33,723 nt of DNA from Deltaproteobacteria bacterium HGW-Deltaproteobacteria-12 (GTDB lineage: Bacteria > Desulfobacterota > Syntrophia > Syntrophales > Smithellaceae), in contig PHBK01000036.1 in NCBI GenBank assembly GCA_002840565.1, positions 1 through 33,723 on the forward strand, in the 5' to 3' direction. The notes beneath the pieces are model-generated. The model saw nothing but the letters and a program-made list of their open reading frames with translations, made no database searches and was not told the origin of the DNA. Positions 17,804 to 25,560 of the stretch are shown here, piece by piece (position 1 is the stretch's first letter; the number at the start of each line of letters is the position of its first letter). Made by a program: the position numbers and the translations under genes.

Positions 17804-18931
17804 TTAATGAAAAATATGAACTTTGGCTTTCTTTATTTGTTCCCAAGGTAATTCAATCTTCTGCAAACCTGTACCATCCGTATTTACGATCCATAAGGTA
17901 ACCCACATATTGCGCGGCTTGTTTACATCTGCTTGGAAAATTGCCCGTGAACCATCATGAGATATGAATGATGATGGTATGTGTGCATCTAATTTCGTTA
18001 TACGTTTCACCTGTCCTTTCTTATAGATAAAGAGATCATAGTTATATGGTTCTTTAGGTAATCCATCCATTTCATTTGTCACTGAAGAAAAAAGAACTGT
18101 ACCATCTTCAGAAACGGAAGGGTCAGTGGAATACCAGCCATTTGTAAATGCTGGCTGAAGAATATTCTTTTCACCGTCCATAATGAATATATGATTGTCT
18201 TTATATCTTCTTTTGTACTCTGTTGCATTAAATGGTGTTTGACCTGAGACGTTTTTAGGGCCGATTGCAGAAAAAATAAACCTTTTACCATCTGGCAGAT
18301 AGGACGGCTTGGACATATTGTAAAATGCATAATTTGTATGTCTGCGTTCTACGCCGGTTCTAATATCCACTTCATGAACATCATAATGTGATAACATTTT
18401 GCCTCGTAGAGGATAAGCGCGCTCTCGCCAGATGGTAGCCCTTTTAAATATGATTCGATTGCCGTCAGGAGAAAAGGAAGGTGATGAGTCAAAGTGCAAA
18501 TTATTAGTTTTATCAGGCACTATCTCGGAAACTTTTGTATTTGTCAGTTGTCTGGCGTTGCGCCCTTCCGCATCAGCCACATAAATACTACTTTTATTTT
18601 CATAATTTCGAGCAGCAAAAACAATTTTTTTTCCATCCGGTGAATAAACGGGTGAGACATGTATCTTATTTCCGGTAGGATTAAATCGGTAGATTTTCTG
18701 TGTTGCTATTTCATAAGTTACCAGTTCGCATTTGTTTTCCTTCCCATGACAATAACCGAATATAATATTGCGGTTATCATTAGATAATCTGGGGCTGACA
18801 ATTCCATAACTTTCATCTTTACTGAAATATTCACTGCAACCAATGATGATCGAAGCAATAAATAACGTTAGCAGCAATAGTATGATTGAGGCGGTTCTAT
18901 CTATCTGTTCTTTCCCTTTAGTTGTTTTCAT
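17804..18931 (-). CDS. TolB-like beta-propeller lipoprotein
   Basis: The 375-residue protein has a hydrophobic N-terminal helix (ASIILLLLTLFIASIIIGC) ending in a lipobox-like IIGC, with Cys at about residue 32, so it is probably lipid-anchored. The mature part holds repeated PD40/WD40-like blades: SPVYSPDGKKIVFAARN, SPSFSPDGNRIIFKR, KPSYLPDGKRFIFSA, DPSVSEDGTVLFSS and SSFISHDGSRAIFQAD. The blades and D-G-(K/N/S) turns resemble TolB and DPP4-like propellers, but no peptidase domain follows. It is the first gene of the minus-strand run, 92 nt upstream of the RTX gene. It may act in envelope docking or surface retention of the secreted protein; this role is inferred only from position. Confidence 0.82.
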   Translation of the reverse strand: MKTTKGKEQIDRTASIILLLLTLFIASIIIGCSEYFSKDESYGIVSPRLSNDNRNIIFGYCHGKENKCELVTYEIATQKIYRFNPTGNKIHVSPVYSPDGKKIVFAARNYENKSSIYVADAEGRNARQLTNTKVSEIVPDKTNNLHFDSSPSFSPDGNRIIFKRATIWRERAYPLRGKMLSHYDVHEVDIRTGVERRHTNYAFYNMSKPSYLPDGKRFIFSAIGPKNVSGQTPFNATEYKRRYKDNHIFIMDGEKNILQPAFTNGWYSTDPSVSEDGTVLFSSVTNEMDGLPKEPYNYDLFIYKKGQVKRITKLDAHIPSSFISHDGSRAIFQADVNKPRNMWVTLWIVNTDGTGLQKIELPWEQIKKAKVHIFH

Positions 18932-19316
18932 TCTTTCTCATTTCATCTTGTCTATTTTTTTTATATCCTTGAATTAACTGCCGCCACTTTTTAATTTCCA
19001 TAACAAAGCCATGAAGACTAATATAAAAAATTACGTGATGTGCAAAATGATGATCTGTGCAATATCTAAAAATCAAAAAAAGATTTGCCTCTTAATCTCC
19101 CAACCAATACTTCAAAAATAATGAAATTATAATTTTTAAGATTGAAGCAGTCCAGTAGCAGCGGTTATAGCGTTTTTGAAAACGAAAATTACCAAGATCA
19201 AGACTAAGAAACAGAGTAGACGACTTATAATAATTCAGTGTGTGGTTGTTTTTTAATATGATTACATGTAGTTGTCAATATCTAATCTGTTTGTGAGCAA
19301 AAATTCTATTTCTTAG

Positions 19317-19337
19317 TGAAATGAAATTGTCATTTCA
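19317..19337. promoter_or_regulatory. Inverted repeat, candidate operator 1
   Basis: Perfect 8-bp arms TGAAATGA and TCATTTCA flank AATTG. Part of the site (GAAATGAAA) recurs at 19486-19494, next to the start codon of the downstream gene. The size and symmetry suit a dimeric repressor. Confidence 0.4.
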
Positions 19338-19447
19338 TCTTGTGTATGATAAAATATTATTACTTGAATGTTTAAATAATAATTAAAAACAATACATTAT
19401 ATCATTATAGCTGGTCACTTTTAAATATGGTGAAATATAAAATGAAA

Positions 19448-19470
19448 ATCGTATTTCAATGAAATACGAT
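19448..19470. promoter_or_regulatory. Inverted repeat, candidate operator 2
   Basis: Perfect 10-bp arms ATCGTATTTC and GAAATACGAT surround AAT, ending 26 nt before the ATG at 19497. A short run of five T follows, so a hairpin in the leader RNA is the alternative reading. With a 3-nt loop and an AT-rich stem, a DNA-binding site seems more likely. Confidence 0.45.
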
Positions 19471-19496
19471 AGTTTTTAAAAAAGAGAAATGAAACA

Positions 19497-21728
19497 ATGA
19501 AAAAAGAGCGAGTTGATAAAACAGTATTAATGAACGCTTTATGGAATACCTTCCCTTCAGTGGCGAGTTTTAGTGACTTTAAAGAAACGGATCATGATGT
19601 TTCCCAACGATCCATTCCCATTATAATTAAGTATGCATTCAAAAATGAGCTCATAGAAAAGCAAACCGAGAAATCATTTATCGATTTTCTCGCAAAGAAC
19701 AACAAGCTCGAACCAGATAAACCTTTGCCCGAAGATTTGACTTTTTCCGATGTTCTGGAAGTCGTCTCCGGCAATCTCTCGGTAAACTCAGTAATTAGAC
19801 AGTTGGAAATAATAACAAAGAATTTTTCTTTGCCCCCAATTAAGGCGACGATGATCACCAGACTGAAAAAGCACTTTTTGCTTAATACATCAAAGAAGCG
19901 TTCCTTACTGAGAATTATAGCCTTCAGGCTTGGTGAAAAACAGCCGGATTTGAACTGGCATTATGAAATGCTGAGAAAAATAACCGTTGGCTATATAGAA
20001 AAACATGATCCCCTCAAAGAAAAAGCAGGAGTAACTATCGCTTTACAGCTTCGGGGGAAGGGTGAGATAATTGTTCCAACTGATGTCGGTTGGTTGAAAA
20101 CTGAGCTTTATAAGTGCATAGGATACCTGACTCTTGCCGGTTCTGTTAACAAAAAAGCAATTCTATCCAGCGGTGCAGCTTCTTTTAATTTAAAGCTACC
20201 GAAAAAAGATGGGCCACTAGAACAACCGAGACTCTACGACAGGGCTATCCGTGATATTTTGGCCATTGCTCACCAAATGTCCGTCAGATGGCTTATTTCA
20301 GGATACGGCAGCCCGCAAAAGCAGCTTATTATCATTATTCATGCCGGGAAAGTGTCCGAATCCAATCTGACAATACAACCACTTCTAGAGACAAAGCTGA
20401 ACAGTGACACAAATATCTATCTAACCGACTTTGCTTATTTATGCGCACGAGTAGCTGAAGTTAGAGTCGGTTTTGAACGGTACAACCAAAGACCGGATAC
20501 AGGAGACAGTTGCCTAAATAAAATATGGATGGTCAAATATTTCTGGTCCTACAGTTATTATGATTATATCCCCGATCTATTAGAAACAAGGATGCTCCCT
20601 GTATCTAAAAGCGATCCCTCCTATAGCGAATTCCAACGGGAACTTTATTTTCCGGAACAATATACGGGAAAATATTTTGAAGCATTCAAGGCGATGTACC
20701 GTTTCCCCCAAAGCAGCCTGTTATTGATCGAGATAGCCAATGTACTGCGCGCCCGACAAATGCCTTATGAAGCAAATGAGATTCTTTCACAATTATTGCT
20801 ATCCAATCCGAGCAATGTTGCAGCTAGACTACTAAGAATGATTATTTATTCCAACATTGCCCAGGCTCAAACTGATTTTTTTATTTCCGAGATGGCTTTT
20901 GAGAGAGCGGTTGCCGAAGGAGAATTTATTATTGGTTCCAACCATATAGATTATGCGATTTTATTTGAATTTGGCGCTCTTTATTTTAATAGAGCTAAAA
21001 AATATATACAATATCTTCGATCGGGTTATTCATATTTTCCGAAAGAAAATGTATTCAATGCACTTAGAACAGCAAAAGAATACTTATTAAAAGCTTTAGC
21101 CACCTCTCCAACAGGCAAGGATACCTCTTCTCTTTTTTGGCTTCTATATGTTCAATGCTTCATTGAACTATTTTCTAAAGATAAAAAGCTTCTAGACAAC
21201 ACAAACCATGAACCTCTTTTGGACTTTAATAATGTTTTCAAAAAGCACGGCATTCGCATGTTTGCAGAACTCGGATGGTTAAGCGATGAAATTTTACCGG
21301 ATGGAGGTATCACTGAAGCAACTTTTAATAGCCTATTAACAATAATCGCCAGTATAAATGCCAGACATGATAATTCGATGCTTTCCAGAAGTTATATACC
21401 GTATGCGAAATATGCGTTTGGTTCGCTGTTATGGGACTTTGCACCGCATCTCACATTAGTTATATATAATACGGTTTTAATACTTTTAAATGATGCTTAC
21501 AAAGAAACAGAAAAACTTATCAAAGATAATCTATCCGTATATCAGACTACCGTTAATTATATAGCACCTGATGAATTTCTAATGCGGTTGCAAGATACAA
21601 TTGACTTGATTAAAAAAATCACAAACTCGAATGATTTGAAATCAGGGGACAACTTCCTATCAGATCCCGAAAAAATAAAAGAAATATCCCAAACAAAACT
21701 TATACTTTTAGAACTTAATTGGCATTAA
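19497..21728 (+). CDS. Large protein of unknown function, TPR-like middle
   Basis: This 743-residue protein has no signal peptide or transmembrane helices, so it is predicted cytoplasmic. I recognise no family. Residues about 1-150 are helical and charged. A more beta-like stretch follows at 180-330 (KAGVTIALQLRGKGEIIVPTD; QLIIIIHAGKV). Residues about 395-560 read like tetratricopeptide helices (RFPQSSLLLIEIANVLRARQ, EANEILSQLLLSNPSNVAARLL). The C-terminus is helical. GAGAAATGAAAC before the ATG is a weak ribosome site. It is AT-rich and divergent from the RTX operon, and is followed directly by IS debris. It could be a regulator or intracellular partner of the RTX system, but nothing in it proves this. 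Confidence 0.8.
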   Translation: MKKERVDKTVLMNALWNTFPSVASFSDFKETDHDVSQRSIPIIIKYAFKNELIEKQTEKSFIDFLAKNNKLEPDKPLPEDLTFSDVLEVVSGNLSVNSVIRQLEIITKNFSLPPIKATMITRLKKHFLLNTSKKRSLLRIIAFRLGEKQPDLNWHYEMLRKITVGYIEKHDPLKEKAGVTIALQLRGKGEIIVPTDVGWLKTELYKCIGYLTLAGSVNKKAILSSGAASFNLKLPKKDGPLEQPRLYDRAIRDILAIAHQMSVRWLISGYGSPQKQLIIIIHAGKVSESNLTIQPLLETKLNSDTNIYLTDFAYLCARVAEVRVGFERYNQRPDTGDSCLNKIWMVKYFWSYSYYDYIPDLLETRMLPVSKSDPSYSEFQRELYFPEQYTGKYFEAFKAMYRFPQSSLLLIEIANVLRARQMPYEANEILSQLLLSNPSNVAARLLRMIIYSNIAQAQTDFFISEMAFERAVAEGEFIIGSNHIDYAILFEFGALYFNRAKKYIQYLRSGYSYFPKENVFNALRTAKEYLLKALATSPTGKDTSSLFWLLYVQCFIELFSKDKKLLDNTNHEPLLDFNNVFKKHGIRMFAELGWLSDEILPDGGITEATFNSLLTIIASINARHDNSMLSRSYIPYAKYAFGSLLWDFAPHLTLVIYNTVLILLNDAYKETEKLIKDNLSVYQTTVNYIAPDEFLMRLQDTIDLIKKITNSNDLKSGDNFLSDPEKIKEISQTKLILLELNWH

Positions 21729-21753
21729 AGGTGACTTCTGCAAAAAGTTACCT
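21729..21753. other. Hairpin immediately after the stop codon
   Basis: AGGTGACTT, a 7-nt loop, then AAGTTACCT pair over 9 bp with one G-U. No U-tract follows, so termination is uncertain. It could alternatively be an IS edge. Confidence 0.35.
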
Positions 21754-22673
21754 AAACCTTCTCTGTGGAGTTTCCGCTGAAACCAGCAGGTGATGAGCTG
21801 GTCTGGATTCTTCGGACAGAACACAGAGATTTATAAGTGTAAAGCTGCTCTGGTTTGATGTCCATGCCGCAGCCTGTTTCTGCGCCAGCGCTTCGAAGTA
21901 AACCATACTTGGCGTCTTCCTGTCAAAGTTTTGATGCCACCTTTTTTCATTGTAAAATTTGAAGTACGGAGCAAGGCCTTTTCTTGCTTCTGTCATTGAG
22001 CCATAAGATTTGAGATAGATTTTTTCATATTTTAAGCTTTTCCAGTGTCAATAAAAACATTGTCCATCCAGCGGCCCTTACCGTCCATGCTGATGGTGAT
22101 TTTGTTTGATTGTAGAGTATCGGTAAAGGCTTCCACTTCCGCTGTAAACTGACTGCCTTGATCCGTGTTAAAGATTTCAGGGCAACCATAATTGGCAATG
22201 GCTTCTTCCAAGGCTTCTACACAAAATGAGCTGTCCAAAGTATTAGAAAGTCTCCAAGCCAGTACCATACGACTGGCCCAATCCATAACGGCAACCAGGT
22301 AACAAAATCCCCTGGCCATGGGAATATAGGTGATATCCGCACACCAAACGTGATTGGCCCGGGTAATTTGAATTTCTCTCAGAAGATATGGATATTTTAC
22401 ATGTTTCGGGTTCATCCATGACAGCTTCGGCTTTACATACAGGGCTTCGATTCCCATCCGCCACATCAGGCGACGAACTTTGTCACGGCCTACGTTGTAG
22501 CCTCTTGACCATAGCTCATTGCGGATGTTTCGGCTCCCGTAAAACGGATACAGCATATGAATCTCGTCGATCTGACGAATCAGTTCTCGATCAGTTTCGC
22601 TTAGAGGAACCGGCTTATAGTAGATTCCGGATCGGTGTAAATCCAGAATATTGCATTGTTGCGTGACAGGCAA
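21748..22673 (-). pseudogene. IS3-family transposase orfB, 5'-truncated and frameshifted
   Basis: The reading starts abruptly at LPVTQQCNILDLHRSGIYYKP, near the usual beginning of orfB. It continues through the HTH-21-like region (YPFYGSRNIRNELWSRGY) and the rve integrase core, with catalytic Asp in CADITYIP and in FNTDQGSQF. At 22045-22049 the frame shifts. The expected NVFIERLWKSLKYE becomes NVFID, and a stop follows at 22032. The other frame resumes with WKSLKYEKIYLKSYGSMTEAR and FYNEKRWHQNFDRKTPSMVY. About 4 nt are missing and the catalytic Glu codon of DDE is lost. The 5' end is replaced by istB on the other strand. Confidence 0.88.
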
Positions 22674-23420
22674 TTTATCTTCTCTATCGATTATCGCTTG
22701 GCGCTCGAAGAGAAGTTCTCCTATGTGGATTTTCTGGCCATGATCCTTCAGGATGAAGTTGCCAGAAGAAGTCAGAGACGTTTTGCTCTGGCTCTCCGCC
22801 GTGCCAGTTTCCGCAGTCAGAAAACCCTCGAAGAGTTCGATTTTACATACAACCCCGGTCTCAACCGCGCGCTTATCACAGATCTGGCTTCCTGCCGGTT
22901 TATCGAAGAAAGAGTCTGTGTCCTGATTGTTGGTCCCTGCGGTACGGGAAAGAGTCACATTGCCCAAGCGCTGGGGCATGCAGCAATCCGTGCCGGGCAT
23001 GATGTTTTGTTCTCCACAGCCGACCGGATGTTGACTCAGCTTCACGCGGCCAGGGCAACCAACAGTTATGAAAGGCAATTCGCCAGATTCGTCAATATTG
23101 ATCTGCTCATTATCGATGATTTCGGTCTGAAACCACTCAAAGGAATCCAGGACGAAGATTTCCACGAGTTGATTTCCGAACGCTATGAACGCAAAAGTAC
23201 ACTGATTACTTCCAATCTGGATATTCCGGAATGGGCAGAGGCTTTCCCGAATCGCATCCTCGGGGCGGCCACGGTTGACCGGATTCGGCATGGCGCTTAC
23301 AAAGTTGTTCTCGAAGGACAAAGTTATCGGGCAGAGTCGCCAAACCCTCCACAATCTAATTTGCAGGGCCAAAAAGCAGAGAAAAATAATCCGCAAAAGG
23401 AGGTGAAAAAGATGATTTAA
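22656..23420 (+). pseudogene. istB: IS21-family helper ATPase IstB, N-terminally truncated
   Basis: Clear IstB homology begins at about DYRLALEEKFSYVDFLAMIL (nt about 22689) and runs to the normal C-terminus. The N-terminal 20 or so residues are missing. The AAA+ core is intact: Walker A GPCGTGKS, Walker B LLIIDDFGL, then LISERYERKSTLITSN. The open frame can start at a TTG at 22656, but codons before about 22689 appear to be IS3 DNA read in the wrong sense. IstB normally works with the transposase IstA, which is absent here, so the gene is probably not functional in transposition. Confidence 0.85.
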
Positions 23421-23456
23421 AAGGGGTGTCCGAAACCGTTTTTTGAGCACTTTGCA

Positions 23457-23507
23457 CTGGCTCCATTACGGCGAATAACCCTGGCTCGATTATGGCGGCT
23501 ATTGACA
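23457..23507. repeat. Right end of the IS21-type element with two internal repeats
   Basis: CTGGCTCCATTACGGCG (23457) and CTGGCTCGATTATGGCG (23481) match at 15 of 17 positions and are spaced 24 nt apart. This is the pattern of transposase-binding repeats at IS21-family ends. The terminus reads CTATTGACA. The distance from the istB stop (87 nt) is normal for this family. Confidence 0.7.
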
Positions 23508-23558
23508 CAGGGTTTTATACTTGCTCAACTCTTCTTGAACATCAAACGATAATTTCAT
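23508..23558 (-). pseudogene. 5' end of a gene cut by the IS21-type element
   Basis: ATG at 23558 has a strong AGGAGG site before it and opens MKLSFDVQEELSKYKTL, 17 codons. The IS end follows directly and adds Cys, Gln and a stop. The identity is not recognisable from so short a piece. The gene would have been the next one downstream of the CrtC-like gene, with a gap of about 150 nt. Confidence 0.6.
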
Positions 23559-23707
23559 GTTAAATCCTCCTGTTTATTCTGGTTTTATCATTAATCCTAA
23601 TTAAAACCATTTACACAGTTAGATTTACACTCCCCTTCAGGTCAATTAATCCTTATTTACTGTAATCCTTACTCTGCTAAACGTTTAATTATTATATTCT
23701 CCTGTTT

Positions 23708-24670
23708 CTATCGGAAAATGAACCTTTCGGAGATAGTTTCACCTTTAATGAATTCACGTTTCCCATCAATGGTAATATCCCCCTCGTAATTCGCAAGGAA
23801 TCGCCAGTTAAACATTTTAAACTCATTTAATTTGGGCAGAGGGTTATGCTCCGCAATGCTCTTGGTCTCCAGTCGGCAATTCAGTTGCAGATCGTTGCCG
23901 TCATATTTTAAAGATATAATTTTGGGGTACGTATCCCCCGTTTGCGGTTCCGTATCTTCTTTTTCGACGGTAAAACTATACTGGTACGTTGCTAACAAAG
24001 TCGATTTATCATCGGCAATATAAAGGCTGGGCAGCCAGCTTTCATCAAGAAGCTGGGTATTAGAATAAATAATGGTATATTTAGGATCGTTCAGGCGGCC
24101 CCAATACCACCCTTTGAATAAATCGTAAAGATCCGTATTTCCCCAGTTGTGGTCATGGTAGCCATTTCCCTGGACCTCTATTACCTTGTCTTTGATGAAC
24201 AATTTCCCTGAAACCTTGGCCCTTGGGCATGCTATGATCCATCCGGCAATAGTATTGTTTGTACCTGCGGGAACCATTAAACCATCACCATGCTTCCAGC
24301 CAGGCACTGTGCCCTCAAAGGTCAACTCACAACCAATACCTTTGCTGTGCATAGCCATTTTGTAAATCGTACCTTCCTGCTTCAGATAACTGCTGCCCAT
24401 TTTGACGTCGCATATTGTTTCACTGGCATGGCAATTCTTGGGGTCTATAGCTTCCATACCGACGTACCGCTTGCCCTCCGGAGTATAAATAAAAATCTGA
24501 ATTGTCGGAATATGCGGCTTAATAAATTGGTTAAGCCAGTGCCAGGTGAGAACACAGGAATAACCGTTATCAAAGCGGCCATCAAGATACCACCATTCAG
24601 AATAATCCGAATTACTTAACGGATGCAATCCATCATCACGATCTGTATAAGTCGAGGCCGGTCTTTGCAT
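23708..24670 (-). CDS. CrtC/AttH lipocalin-like protein
   Basis: The 320-residue protein has no signal peptide, and GGAGG lies 9 nt before the ATG. The N-terminal part shows DYSEWWYLDGRFDNGYSCVL and the later block GNGYHDHNWGNTDL with FKGWYWGRL. These are hallmarks of the double-lipocalin family that includes hydroxyneurosporene synthase CrtC and AttH-like proteins. Members hydrate carotenoid ends or catalyse cyclisations and isomerisations on hydrophobic substrates. The substrate here is unknown. A carotenoid role gains slight support from the CruF-like gene at 7396, but the two are 15 kb apart and not linked by an operon. Confidence 0.75.
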   Translation of the reverse strand: MQRPASTYTDRDDGLHPLSNSDYSEWWYLDGRFDNGYSCVLTWHWLNQFIKPHIPTIQIFIYTPEGKRYVGMEAIDPKNCHASETICDVKMGSSYLKQEGTIYKMAMHSKGIGCELTFEGTVPGWKHGDGLMVPAGTNNTIAGWIIACPRAKVSGKLFIKDKVIEVQGNGYHDHNWGNTDLYDLFKGWYWGRLNDPKYTIIYSNTQLLDESWLPSLYIADDKSTLLATYQYSFTVEKEDTEPQTGDTYPKIISLKYDGNDLQLNCRLETKSIAEHNPLPKLNEFKMFNWRFLANYEGDITIDGKREFIKGETISERFIFR

Positions 24671-25218
24671 GCTGGCATTTCCTCCTTAAAATTGATGATA
24701 ATACTTTCCGTCAGTATCGCCTGATATCCTATTGAATAGCTACTTCTACAAGGTTAAAGCAATCGTTAATTTATAAGAAGTTGCTTTTATTGCGTGGCAG
24801 TATAGGAAGCGTAGTTTTGCCTGTCAAGGAGATTATGGTCATACCCAAGTCTTCTTTTTTACCGATCTGAAGCACCATTCTGCTTCACCGCTTCTTTAAA
24901 CGCCTTTGCCGGCTAAATATCGGAATAATTCTGTTTTGCCTCACCAGTCTTGGGATTCCTTTTCTGGCGTGCTTTTCTTTGGACATTAAGTTTCATAATA
25001 TTGATCTTGTCTGATTCCTCATAGAATGACTTTCAGCCCCTCCAGTTCTCTATAGCTAAAGATATAAAAAAATAAATTTCGTGATATATTGAATTCTAAT
25101 AACCGAAGGTGTATGACAACATCTAACTAAACAGGTCATTTGTAATATTGATAGGTGATTATTGTGGAATCACATACTAGTAGAAAACAGAATGTAATAA
25201 TTGGGAGGTAAACACAAA
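24671..25218. other. Intergenic region holding a decayed gene
   Basis: Apart from the HU-like remnant at 24859-24996, I see no gene. A short inverted repeat (GTGATT, 7 nt, AATCAC) at 25155-25173 lies 46 nt before the small ORF at 25219 and could be its operator. Confidence 0.45.
24859..24996 (-). pseudogene. Remnant of an HU/IHF-family DNA-binding protein
   Basis: Translation gives MKLNVQRKARQKRNPKTGEA, a few residues, a TAG stop, then PAKAFKEAVKQNG. This matches the C-terminal half of HU proteins, where FGTFxVxxRxARxGRNPxTGE is followed by a PxFKxGKxLKxAV end. The N-terminal dimerisation helices are absent upstream, and the residues around the stop have degraded. It is probably a decayed duplicate of a chromosomal hup gene. 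Confidence 0.55.
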
Positions 25219-25374
25219 ATGTCTGAAGAAGAATTATTGGAGATTGCTGAAAAGATGGGCTATGACCAAAAGAATACTGAAGAATTCGAAGAGCTTAAAG
25301 CGCAAATTGCGAAAATGGATCTTTGGGACAGATCAAAAGTTCTTTTCTTCGGGGAGGCTTGGCAAAAGCATTGA
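25219..25374 (+). CDS. Small acidic protein of unknown function (51 aa)
   Basis: The ORF has a strong ribosome site (TTGGGAGGT, then 9 nt, then ATG). The product starts MSEEELLEIAEKMGYDQKN, continues with a helical acidic stretch (TEEFEELKAQIAKMDLWDRS), and ends FFGEAWQKH. It is predicted as two helices without signal peptide. No family is recognised. Codon use is like a real gene, but the short length keeps this uncertain. Confidence 0.5.
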   Translation: MSEEELLEIAEKMGYDQKNTEEFEELKAQIAKMDLWDRSKVLFFGEAWQKH

Positions 25375-25560
25375 TCACCAAACTGCCTTTTTCCATGACC
25401 CGCCAGCAAATGTTCCATTAAATTTGTAATTCAATTATATTAACAATTTGAATTTATTACGTAAAGTGCTGTAGTATATTTAAACAAGGGATATTATTGC
25501 GTTTTCGTTAAACAATAGAATACAAAGGGAAATTTTCGATAATTGGGGATATGAAAAACA

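Larger units (their letters stand above)
18932..19496. promoter_or_regulatory. Divergent AT-rich regulatory region
   Basis: These 565 bp separate the lipoprotein/RTX operon from the divergent 743-residue gene. There is no ORF. Both promoters should be here, but AT-richness makes -10 calls unreliable. Two strong inverted repeats are listed separately. The word TCATTTCATCTTGT occurs twice, near 18938 (before the lipoprotein gene) and at 19330, so the two sides may share a regulator. Confidence 0.5.
21748..23507. mobile_element. Composite remnant of an IS3-family and an IS21-family element
   Basis: The left half carries most of an IS3-type orfB on the minus strand. The right half carries istB and the terminal end of an IS21-type element on the plus strand. 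They abut head to head near 22674-22688. istA, the IS3 orfA, the IS3 ends and the left end of the IS21 element are all missing. The right boundary is set by the IS21-type end (5'-TGTCAATAGCC when read inward) at 23507. Neither element looks able to move by itself. Confidence 0.8.

Noticed and set aside
22674..23450. N-terminal 259 residues of a 472-residue minus-strand frame over istB
   Set aside because: This part is the antisense reading of istB; only the segment below 22674 is transposase-like.
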